This document shows, one piece after another, positions 27,238 to 34,733 of a stretch of 64,000 nucleotides of DNA; position 1 is the stretch's first letter; every line of letters begins with the position of its first letter. Made by a program: the position numbers and the translations under genes. The notes beneath the pieces are model-generated. The model was not told the DNA's origin. It searched no databases and worked only from the letters and a program-made list of their open reading frames with translations. Source of the DNA: JAUWGC01 sp963753055 (GTDB lineage: Bacteria > Bacteroidota > Bacteroidia > Bacteroidales > B18-G4); NCBI GenBank assembly GCA_963753055.1, contig CAVWAP010000001.1, positions 372,001-436,000 on the forward strand. Direction: 5' to 3'.

Positions 27238-29595
27238 TTAAAATCCTGTATGCTCTGTTCGCCTGATAATTTCATTCTGCAGCTCTTCGCCCAGGTCATT
27301 AAAGTAATCGCTGTAGCCGGCCACCCTGACAATCAGTTCCCTGTGCCGCTCAGGATGTTCTTGCGCATCCCTCAGGGTTTCAGCATTAACTACATTGAAT
27401 TGAATATGATGGCCATTCATTTTGAAATAGCTTCTAATGAGGTGTACCAGGCTGCTTTTTCCTTTTTCATCTTTCAGGAGATGGGGTGTGAACTTCTGGT
27501 TAAGCAATGTTCCTCCAGTCTTGATATGATCGATCTTTGCTGCTGATTTCAAAACGGCCGTCGGTCCTTTAGTATCGGTACCCTGCACAGGGGATATCCC
27601 CTCTGAAAGAGGTGTCCCTGCTTTTCTGCCGTCGGGTGTGGCACCAATCACACTTCCAAAATAAATATGGCTTGTGGTGGGAAGAAGATTGATCCTGAAC
27701 ACACCGCCTCTGAAAGTAGGCCTACCATCAACAGCATCGTAGAAAATATCGAATATCTTTACAGCCTGGTTATCGGCGTAGTCATCATCATTGCCATATT
27801 TTGGTGTGTTGAAGATGAGTTCTTTGTGCAGGTCCTCATAACCCTTGAAGTCTGATTTCAAAGCATTCAAGAGTTCGTTTATGCTGATGTTCTTTTGATC
27901 AAATATGTGGTATTTTAAAGCTGTCAGGTTATCAGTCAGACTGCCCAGGCCAACACCCTGTATGTATGAAGTGTTATACCGCGCGCCTCCTGCGTTGTAG
28001 TCTTTGCCATTTGCAATACAATCATCGATCAGCAATGACATAAACGGGACAGGCATCTCTTCGGCATAGAGCTTCTCAATGGTGTTATTCCCCTTGATCT
28101 TGATATCAATGAAATAATTTAATTGCTTTTTAAATGCATCCATTAATTCATCAAATGACTTGAATGAATCGGGCTTGCCTGTTTCCAGGCCTACCATCTT
28201 GCCGGTCCGATGATCAAAACCATTGTTCAAGGTGATTTCAAACACCTTGGTCAGGTTGAAATACCCTGTCAGGAAATAGCTCTCAGTCCCGAATGCCCCG
28301 CTTTCCACGCATCCGCTTGCCCCGCCATTCCTGGCATCTTCTAGCGACTTGCCCTGGCGTGTGAGCTCCTGGATGATGGCATCTGTGTTGAATATTGATG
28401 GTTGGCCAAAGCCTGTACTTACTATTTTCAGGGCCCTCCGGATGAAGTCATCAGGATTTTCCCGGCTGAGTTGCACCATTGATGAAGGCTGCAGGATACG
28501 CATTTCTTCTATAACATCAAGGATGAGGTAACTAAGCTCGTTTACCGCATTGGAGCCATCTTTTTTCAGTCCGCCGACATTGATCAGGGCAAAATCTGTA
28601 TAGGTATTGCTTTCTTTGGCTGTGACGCCAATTTTGGGAGGTGCCGGGTGATTATTGAACTTGATCCAGAATGATTGAAGGATCTCCCTGGCTTTTTCTT
28701 CCGTAAGACTGCCATCAGCCAGCCCGTCTTGATAGAAGGGGAATAGATGTTGATCTAACCTGCCGGGATTAAATGAATCCCATGGATTGAGTTCGGTGAT
28801 TACGCCCACATGGACAAACCAGTAATATTGGAGGGCTTCATGGAAGGTTTGTGGTGCTTTGGCCGGGACACTTCTGCATATTTCAGCAAGATTAAGCAAT
28901 TCATTTTTCCGCTGACCGGATTCTTCCTCAGCCATTTGTTCCAGTTCATTCGCATGCCTTGCAGCGAAACTTATCAATGCATCACATGCAATATCCATAG
29001 CAATAAGCTCTTCTTTTCGGGCAGAAGAGTCTGGATCCGTTTGAGATATTTTTGATAATTCCTGATTAATTTCCTCTTTGAGGTCGAGAAATCCTTTCTT
29101 GTAAATTTTATCTCCCAGGACAGTATGTCCTGGCGCTCTCTGCTCCTGAAATTCAGTAAAGACGCCAGCTTCATAAGCTGCTATCCATTCCTTCTCCATA
29201 GAACTGAAGATCTTGTCGCGCTGGGTCCTGCCTTCCCAGAAAGGGATGATCTCATCCTTGTATGTCGTTCGGGTTATATCATCCGACTTAAAAGAAACCT
29301 TGGGGCGTTCATCCAGTATTTCAAGATCTTTGATCGAGTGAAGGCATATCTCGGGGTAGGTTGGGGTGGCTTTGGGCTCAGGACCTCTTTCCCCGACGAT
29401 CAGTTCACCTTTTTCGATGAAAATGGCTTTGTTTTCAAGTATATATTTGAATGTCGATGCCCGCAGAACCGGAATCGACAAGCCTTTTGCCTCTTCACTT
29501 TTATAAAATGCCGTCACCAGCTCAGCCCGCTCCGCTGAAATGGTATTCACCGCATTCAAACTCTTTTCCCGTAACTTTCTAATCCTGTCATTCAT
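27238..29595 (-). CDS. hypD: Glycyl radical enzyme, trans-4-hydroxy-L-proline dehydratase
   Basis: A 785-residue glycyl radical enzyme. The radical glycine is Gly760 in RVAGYSDYF. The thiyl Cys429 and base Glu431 lie in GASGCVESG, the dehydratase form of the active site. Compared with the published Clostridioides difficile HypD active site (His160, Asp278, Ser334, Phe340, Cys434, Glu436, Tyr450, Thr645, Gly765, as I recall it), this protein has Asp273, Ser329, Phe335, Cys429, Glu431, Tyr445, Thr640 and Gly760, a constant offset of five, plus His157 in RAPGHTV. It removes water from trans-4-hydroxyproline to give pyrroline-5-carboxylate and requires anoxia. The activase gene is just upstream; no proC is present here. 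Confidence 0.93.
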   Translation of the reverse strand: MNDRIRKLREKSLNAVNTISAERAELVTAFYKSEEAKGLSIPVLRASTFKYILENKAIFIEKGELIVGERGPEPKATPTYPEICLHSIKDLEILDERPKVSFKSDDITRTTYKDEIIPFWEGRTQRDKIFSSMEKEWIAAYEAGVFTEFQEQRAPGHTVLGDKIYKKGFLDLKEEINQELSKISQTDPDSSARKEELIAMDIACDALISFAARHANELEQMAEEESGQRKNELLNLAEICRSVPAKAPQTFHEALQYYWFVHVGVITELNPWDSFNPGRLDQHLFPFYQDGLADGSLTEEKAREILQSFWIKFNNHPAPPKIGVTAKESNTYTDFALINVGGLKKDGSNAVNELSYLILDVIEEMRILQPSSMVQLSRENPDDFIRRALKIVSTGFGQPSIFNTDAIIQELTRQGKSLEDARNGGASGCVESGAFGTESYFLTGYFNLTKVFEITLNNGFDHRTGKMVGLETGKPDSFKSFDELMDAFKKQLNYFIDIKIKGNNTIEKLYAEEMPVPFMSLLIDDCIANGKDYNAGGARYNTSYIQGVGLGSLTDNLTALKYHIFDQKNISINELLNALKSDFKGYEDLHKELIFNTPKYGNDDDYADNQAVKIFDIFYDAVDGRPTFRGGVFRINLLPTTSHIYFGSVIGATPDGRKAGTPLSEGISPVQGTDTKGPTAVLKSAAKIDHIKTGGTLLNQKFTPHLLKDEKGKSSLVHLIRSYFKMNGHHIQFNVVNAETLRDAQEHPERHRELIVRVAGYSDYFNDLGEELQNEIIRRTEHTGF

Positions 29596-29618
29596 ATCGC
29601 AATTCTAAATTCTAACAA

Positions 29619-29705
29619 CTAACCCCTGCCTACGCAGGGGCAGGCCACTAACCCCTGCCTACGCAGGGGCAGGCCACTAACCCCTGCCTACGCAGGGGCA
29701 GGCCA
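29619..29705. repeat. Three tandem copies of a 29-bp palindromic unit
   Basis: Three perfect 29-bp copies fill the gap between the activase and hypD genes. Each holds the inverted repeat CCCCTGC-CTAC-GCAGGGG, so each could form a 7-bp hairpin in DNA or mRNA. The array runs straight into a CTAACCA heptamer repeat that encodes the last residues and stop codon of the activase. There are no spacers, so this is not CRISPR. It could tune expression of the two cistrons or mark a mobile repetitive element. Confidence 0.95.
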
Positions 29706-30491
29706 CTAACCACTAACCACTAACTCTCTATTCTCAAAATAATGCTTCATCTCCAGCAACCTGTCATCAGACAACTGTTTTAATTCTTCAAGTTCATACT
29801 TCCTTCCCAATTTCTCATACTTATTCCTCGCCATGCCATGATATGGAAGCAGATCAATCCTTTTAATATCCCTTTGCTTCATATGATTGGCGATTTTCGA
29901 AATGTTATCTTTTGTGTCTGTAATTCCAGGGATAACCGGAAACCGGATAATTACCTCTTTACCCGCCTCAATGATGAGATCCAGGTTTTTTAAAGACAAC
30001 TGGTTGCTAACCCCGGTATATTTCAGGTGGACGGCGTCATCCATCAGTTTTAGGTCAAACAAAAACAGATCTGTTAACTCAATGACCTCTTCCATGACCG
30101 TCCCGTTGGCATGACCGCTTGTATCCAGGGCCGTATGGTAGCCTTCCTTCTTGCAGGCAGCAAGGACATCTTTTAAAAAAGCAGATTGCACCAGTGGCTC
30201 ACCACCAGAAAAGGTCACTCCGCCGCCTGATTCTTCATAGTACACTCTGTCCTTATTGATCTCCTTCATCACTTCCAGAGTTGTCATTTCCTTTCCAACC
30301 AGTTCCTTTTCCTTATAAGTTTTGCCATCGAACTTTCTTTCTCTCATCATGTATTGCGGTTCGGACTTCTGGCTTTCGGGATTATGGCACCAGAGGCAGG
30401 CCATCGGACAGCCTTTTAAAAAGATTGTTGTCCGGATACCTGTTCCGTCGTGGATTGCATAATGCTTTATGTCAAAAACTAGTCCTTGCAT
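29706..30491 (-). CDS. Glycyl radical enzyme activase (radical SAM)
   Basis: A 261-residue radical SAM protein. The cluster motif CxxxCxxC is in LKGCPMACLWCHNPE, the SAM-contact GGE motif is in VTFSGGEPLVQ, and later strands include TALDTSGHANG and FPVIPGITDT. It installs the glycyl radical on the dehydratase encoded next. The short loop after the cluster has no cysteines, so the extra ferredoxin-like clusters found in many dehydratase activases are absent, as in pyruvate formate-lyase activase. The C-terminal VVSG and stop codon are encoded by a CTAACCA repeat, so this end may have been altered by repeat growth. Confidence 0.92.
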   Translation of the reverse strand: MQGLVFDIKHYAIHDGTGIRTTIFLKGCPMACLWCHNPESQKSEPQYMMRERKFDGKTYKEKELVGKEMTTLEVMKEINKDRVYYEESGGGVTFSGGEPLVQSAFLKDVLAACKKEGYHTALDTSGHANGTVMEEVIELTDLFLFDLKLMDDAVHLKYTGVSNQLSLKNLDLIIEAGKEVIIRFPVIPGITDTKDNISKIANHMKQRDIKRIDLLPYHGMARNKYEKLGRKYELEELKQLSDDRLLEMKHYFENRELVVSG

Positions 30492-30838
30492 TGAAAAAGA
30501 ATTACCTTGGAAAAGAAATGTGGAAAATGGATAATCCTGCTGGTATTATTGCATCATTAATAGATCCAGCATTCGTACAAACCCTTGCCGAACTTATGAT
30601 AGAGATTCATATGCAGGTTCCTGATAAACATTGGGATATGTTTCAACAAAGATACAAATTTTGAAGCCATGAAGCAAGATAATTGTCTTTGTTGCCCGAA
30701 ACTTACCAAAGGAACATTGATAATCCCATTCTGAAAGATATATCTGATTGAATCAATAAGCTTGCTATAAATTTGTTATTGCTTACATTTTATTATTAAC
30801 TTTATTTGACTGCTTACAAACCAATCTGCACGCTTACC
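30492..30838. other. Intergenic region between activase and sensor kinase
   Basis: A divergent 347-bp control region. It holds a promoter-like pair for the minus-strand operon (30647-30678) and a weak TTTATTTG element at 30801-30808 for the kinase gene. A 48-codon plus-strand ORF at 30518-30664 is unrecognised and judged doubtful. Confidence 0.5.
30647..30678 (-). promoter_or_regulatory. Bacteroidota-type promoter for the hydroxyproline/glycan operon
   Basis: On the minus strand a perfect -7 element TATCTTTG (30647-30654) lies 20 bp after a CTTG -33 element (30675-30678). Transcription would start near 30640, leaving a leader of about 150 nt before the activase ATG. The call rests on motif and spacing only. 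Confidence 0.4.
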
Positions 30839-32764
30839 ATGTTACGCATACAAATAACTGGTTTAATCCTACTTTTCAGTGCATTTACGCTCTTTTCAGG
30901 CAACCAGGAGAAGATGGACAGCCTGACCAAACTTCTTGAGACCGAACTCAGTGATTCAACCAGGTACAAGGTGCTGGTTTCTTTGTGCAAATATTCATAT
31001 GATTTTGATCTTAAACGCTCACTGGATTATGGTGATGAGGCTTATGCATTTGCTAATGCTAAAGGATTAGAACAAGAGGTTGATTTTCTGAGACTTTTGG
31101 TATACCTGAATGATAACAGCCAACGGTATCCGAAGTCGATCATTTACCTGGATGAAATAATTAAAGTCTTATCTGAAAGCAACAAAGTAGAAGACAGGAT
31201 CAGTATGATGAGCTACAAAGGGTGGTTGAGCATGAGGAGAGAAGAATATTCAGAGGCCATTGAGATTTTCCAGAAGGGTATTGTCATGGCAGAAGAAAGT
31301 GGACATAAGGATTATGCCCTCAGGTTTTATTATAACCTGGCAAAAGCATATGAAAAAATAGGTGTTGAGGAGAAAGAGGTAGAGTACTATAATAAATACC
31401 TTGAAAATGTTGAAGAGGATACCAAGAGCAGGTATGTTTCCATGATCTACATAAGGCTTGGGGATATTAGGAGGTTAAAAGGGGCTTATGACAGAGCCCT
31501 GGACCTTTATTTTAAGGCGATGGAGCTGGCAGAACAGGCTTCGGATTCTTCCCAGATGATCATGGTATTGAACAGGATAGCCTGGAATTATTATGAGATG
31601 GATGAACTTGGCCTTGCCCTGGATTATTATCATGAAAACATTCGCTTAAGCAAGCCTTTAGATAACCTGAACTACCTTACCAATTGTTATGGTAATATGG
31701 GTAATATTTACCGTGACTGGGAAGAAATTGATTCTTCCTTGAAGTACTACAATAAGAGTATTGAAATATCTTTGGGTATTGATGATTATTTCAATCTTGC
31801 ATGGGTTTATAAAGACCTCAGCAAATTATACGCTCAGCAAGGTGATTATGAGAAGGCATATGAGACATTTCAGCTGCATGCCAGTTACAATGATACAATG
31901 ATAACTGATGAGTATCGGGCGAGGCTGCTGGAGGAACAAACAAAGTTTGAATCAGGGAAAAAAGAACAGGAACTGGAAATCTTAAAGATCAGGTTACAGC
32001 GCAATCGGTTCTTGCTTTTTGGGTTGCTTGGAGGGATAATACTATTATTGTTTATAGCCGGGATGTTCCTTCTGCAGGGAAGGCTGAAAGCCAGGCAAAG
32101 GATGGAAGAGATGAACCTCCGGATATCGGAGCTTACCCAGAAAAACCTCCGGCAGCAGATGAACCCCCATTTTATTTTTAATACCCTGAATTCCATTCAA
32201 TACTATGTATTTAAGAATGATAAGATCTCTTCGAATAATTACATGACCAAGTTTGCCAAGCTGATCCGGATGACCCTTGAAAACTCCAGGTTTACTTCTA
32301 TTCCAATCAAAGAAGAAATTGAAGCCCTCAATCTCTATTTGGAACTTGAATCCCTTAGATTCAAAGGAAAATTTGACTGGGAAATCAGTGTTGATGAAGA
32401 AATTGATACTCTTTTGTATAAGATGCCTACTATGCTGATCCAGCCATTTGTTGAGAACTCAATAGGGCACGGACTGATGCATAAGGAAGGGAAAGGGCAT
32501 ATTTCGGTCGATCTGAGGCTGAAAGACGAAGTTATTATTTGTACCATTGAAGACAATGGTATTGGCAGGGAGAAAGCCATGGAGATCAAGCGCCATAAGG
32601 AAGAAAACCATAATTCCCTTGGAACAACCATAACTGAATCCAGGATTAATCTTGTTAATTCCTTGTATGGTCAGCACATGAAGGTGATTTACACAGATTT
32701 GAAAGATGATCAGGGTAAGGCTACAGGTACGAAAGTGCAAATTACTGTTCCAGTGATGGGATAG
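30839..32764 (+). CDS. TPR sensor histidine kinase, LytS type
   Basis: A 641-residue protein from the ATG that begins the signal peptide MLRIQITGLILLFS; an upstream TTG in frame is less likely. The periplasmic part is made of about six TPR units (about residues 60-380). A single membrane helix (LLFGLLGGIILLLFIAGMFL) follows near residue 395, then a short coiled coil and the His_kinase domain with the phospho-acceptor in QQMNPHFIFNTLNSIQ. The ATP lid region has PFVENSIGHG and IEDNGIGREKA. The cognate LytTR regulator starts 15 bp later. Position beside the operon start suggests control of hydroxyproline/glycan use, which is inference. Confidence 0.92.
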   Translation: MLRIQITGLILLFSAFTLFSGNQEKMDSLTKLLETELSDSTRYKVLVSLCKYSYDFDLKRSLDYGDEAYAFANAKGLEQEVDFLRLLVYLNDNSQRYPKSIIYLDEIIKVLSESNKVEDRISMMSYKGWLSMRREEYSEAIEIFQKGIVMAEESGHKDYALRFYYNLAKAYEKIGVEEKEVEYYNKYLENVEEDTKSRYVSMIYIRLGDIRRLKGAYDRALDLYFKAMELAEQASDSSQMIMVLNRIAWNYYEMDELGLALDYYHENIRLSKPLDNLNYLTNCYGNMGNIYRDWEEIDSSLKYYNKSIEISLGIDDYFNLAWVYKDLSKLYAQQGDYEKAYETFQLHASYNDTMITDEYRARLLEEQTKFESGKKEQELEILKIRLQRNRFLLFGLLGGIILLLFIAGMFLLQGRLKARQRMEEMNLRISELTQKNLRQQMNPHFIFNTLNSIQYYVFKNDKISSNNYMTKFAKLIRMTLENSRFTSIPIKEEIEALNLYLELESLRFKGKFDWEISVDEEIDTLLYKMPTMLIQPFVENSIGHGLMHKEGKGHISVDLRLKDEVIICTIEDNGIGREKAMEIKRHKEENHNSLGTTITESRINLVNSLYGQHMKVIYTDLKDDQGKATGTKVQITVPVMG

Positions 32765-32779
32765 CAAAAAATTGAACCT

Positions 32780-33532
32780 ATGTTAAGAACAATTATTGTT
32801 GACGATGAGCCTGATGCGGTTAAATTTATTGAGTCAATCAGTGCAGAGTATTGCCCCAATATTGAAATTGTCGGTAAAGCGAACTCAGCCAGGGAAGGTG
32901 TTAAGCTGATCAATGAAAAAGAGCCTGACCTGGTTTTTCTTGATGTTGAAATGCCACATGGCAGTGGATTTGACCTTTTATCAAATTTTCCGAGCAAAGA
33001 TTTTGATGTGATCTTTATCACGGCCTTTAACCATTATGCCATAAAAGCCATCAAGTTCAGTGCAGTTGATTATATATTAAAACCCATTAATATCAACGAG
33101 TTTGTTGAAGCGGTCAAAAAAGTAGAAGCATCCAGGCAAAAAAATAGATCATCAAGTCCTTCAATTGATGCTTTGCTTGAAAATATACGTTCTGCGATGC
33201 CATCCAAGCTGGCTATTCCGACATCAGATGGCATGGAGTACCTCAATACCAATGAAATCATCAGGGTTGAGGCCGACAGGAGCTATTCCTGGTTTTTTTT
33301 AACGGAAAATCGCAAGTACCTTGTCTCCAGGAACCTCAAAGAGTACCAGGAACTGTTGAGTGACCGCAATTTTTTCCGGACCCATAATTCACATTTGATC
33401 AATCTTGAATTTGTAAAGAAGTTTGTCAGGCAGGAGGGAGGCTATGTGTTGATGACTGATGGATCCAATGTGCCCATTTCACGAAGTAAAAAAGAGTTAT
33501 TTTTGGAGCAGATGGGCCGGATGGCGCGTTAA
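32780..33532 (+). CDS. LytTR-family response regulator
   Basis: A 250-residue regulator. The N-terminal receiver domain has the acidic pair in IIVDDEPD, the phospho-Asp in LVFLDVEMPHG, the Thr in FITAFNHYA, and the Lys in DYILKPI. The C-terminal LytTR DNA-binding domain starts around residue 145 (IPTSDGMEYLNTNEIIRVEA) and contains FFRTHNSHLINLEFVKK. It is cotranscribed with the TPR sensor kinase and is its evident partner. Its last codon overlaps the convergent hypA stop within a TTAA palindrome, so the two transcripts abut tail to tail. Confidence 0.94.
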   Translation: MLRTIIVDDEPDAVKFIESISAEYCPNIEIVGKANSAREGVKLINEKEPDLVFLDVEMPHGSGFDLLSNFPSKDFDVIFITAFNHYAIKAIKFSAVDYILKPININEFVEAVKKVEASRQKNRSSSPSIDALLENIRSAMPSKLAIPTSDGMEYLNTNEIIRVEADRSYSWFFLTENRKYLVSRNLKEYQELLSDRNFFRTHNSHLINLEFVKKFVRQEGGYVLMTDGSNVPISRSKKELFLEQMGRMAR

Positions 33533-33891
33533 TCAGGCTCCGGCAATCCATCATCTATAACAATTGACTTGACCTGTAATTCCTTGCCTTTGATAATGTC
33601 GGTTTTGTAATCACCACATTTGTCACAGACTGAAAAATAATCATCCGTCCGAAACTGGTGCTGGCAGTTCTGGCATTCTGCAATACCTGGAATATCCTCT
33701 ATAACAAGAGATGATCCCTCGGCTAATGTATTTTTTGTTACCATGTCCCAGGCAAAGAGCAAGGCTTCATTTTCTATTCCAGCCAGGCTCCCTATGCTTA
33801 GGATTACCTGTGTGACTTTTTCAGCTTCTGCTTTCTCAGATTCCATGATTACAATCTCAACAATATTTTGTGCTACAGATACTTCATGCAT
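33529..33891 (-). CDS. hypA: HypA/HybF nickel metallochaperone
   Basis: A 120-residue protein with the N-terminal Met-His-Glu nickel site (MHEVSVAQNI) and a zinc finger made by CQNC and CDKC. HypA delivers nickel to [NiFe]-hydrogenase and, in some bacteria, urease. No other hyp gene or hydrogenase subunit is in the window, so it stands alone here. It is 11 bp downstream of a gene of unknown function. The short name must not be confused with the hydroxyproline gene hypD of this window; the two systems are unrelated. Confidence 0.93.
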   Translation of the reverse strand: MHEVSVAQNIVEIVIMESEKAEAEKVTQVILSIGSLAGIENEALLFAWDMVTKNTLAEGSSLVIEDIPGIAECQNCQHQFRTDDYFSVCDKCGDYKTDIIKGKELQVKSIVIDDGLPEPD

Positions 33892-33902
33892 AGTTATAAT
33901 AA

Positions 33903-34625
33903 TTAAGATGATGATCCTTTTTGAAAAGTTTCAAACTGCCACTCGCACAGTTGCTTGAACCGATTAACCACATTATTGGTGACCCTGTTATGTATGCCTT
34001 CCCATGCTTTATTGACAAAGTTCCAGTTGGACCAGGATTCTTTGCCATAGAAGTTAAATCCAACCAACATAAATAATTGAGACATTTCCTTTTCTCCCCT
34101 TTCCGGGATGGAAGATCTTACATACATGGCAAAGACACCGATAGGATAACCACCACTGCAGTCATATAACAGGTAGCGCGCATTATCCCCATCAAATGGA
34201 GTTGGTGTGCGCTGGAATGTTTTAGCACTCAAGTTAAACAGGCGCAGCAAACGAAATCCGGGTTTTCCATTACGAAACAGTACGGGTACCTTAAAACGGC
34301 CAAACAAGGATATCTGTATTTCTTCAAGTCTGTTCTCCTGAAGATTAACTTTTGCAATATGATTAGGCCACCATCTTGAGTCACCATTCCACTTGAGCAA
34401 TTCTTCAAAAATATAACTTGATGGGGCATCGATGCCAATACGATGGATATTCAACATGCGGTATTTATCCACACCAATACCTGTCCGTTGTAAAATAAGC
34501 TCGGTGTAGTTTTTTTTGTGTTCTTCAGAATCAAAAGTGATCTGAGTCTTTATCTCTGGCTTATTCAGAAAGAAAAAGTTGATATCTGAAAAGATATTCC
34601 TGCTTTTTGAGGGTGACTTTTTCAC
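33903..34625 (-). CDS. Unknown protein, possible SRPBCC-fold
   Basis: A 240-residue cytoplasmic protein with a GTG start. There is no signal peptide or membrane segment. The segment GIDAPSSYIFEELLKWNG followed by a Trp-Trp-Pro sequence looks like the first helix of SRPBCC/START-like ligand-binding domains (P..V...L..W..WWP), and the C-terminal helix HNRVTNNVVNRFKQLCEWQ fits such a fold. The exact family is not recognised. A perfect -7 element (TATCTTTG) lies 27-34 bp upstream, so it may lead a transcript with hypA. Confidence 0.55.
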   Translation of the reverse strand: MKKSPSKSRNIFSDINFFFLNKPEIKTQITFDSEEHKKNYTELILQRTGIGVDKYRMLNIHRIGIDAPSSYIFEELLKWNGDSRWWPNHIAKVNLQENRLEEIQISLFGRFKVPVLFRNGKPGFRLLRLFNLSAKTFQRTPTPFDGDNARYLLYDCSGGYPIGVFAMYVRSSIPERGEKEMSQLFMLVGFNFYGKESWSNWNFVNKAWEGIHNRVTNNVVNRFKQLCEWQFETFQKGSSS

Positions 34626-34651
34626 TGAGGGTTTACTTTAACTTGTTGGTG

Positions 34652-34659
34652 CAAAGATA
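34652..34659 (-). promoter_or_regulatory. -7 promoter element for the SRPBCC-like/hypA unit
   Basis: TATCTTTG on the minus strand matches the Bacteroidota -7 consensus TAnnTTTG and lies 27 bp upstream of the GTG start. No convincing -33 element at the right distance was found, which lowers confidence. Confidence 0.35.
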
Positions 34660-34733
34660 AATTTACCTGATGAATTATCCTGATCTAATTCTTCACAACT
34701 TGTTTAGCAATATTTTATTCGTTGATGCTGAGA

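Noticed and set aside
29619..29705. CRISPR-like direct repeats
   Set aside because: The three 29-bp units are directly adjacent with no spacers and no cas gene is near.
30518..30664. 48-codon plus-strand ORF between activase and sensor kinase (starts MWKMDNPAG)
   Set aside because: It overlaps the probable operon promoter, has no recognised relatives, and its longer in-frame extension is antisense to the activase. Kept only as a remark.
33529..33891. Functional link between hypA and hypD because of similar names
   Set aside because: HypA is a nickel chaperone and HypD here is hydroxyproline dehydratase; the naming is coincidental.
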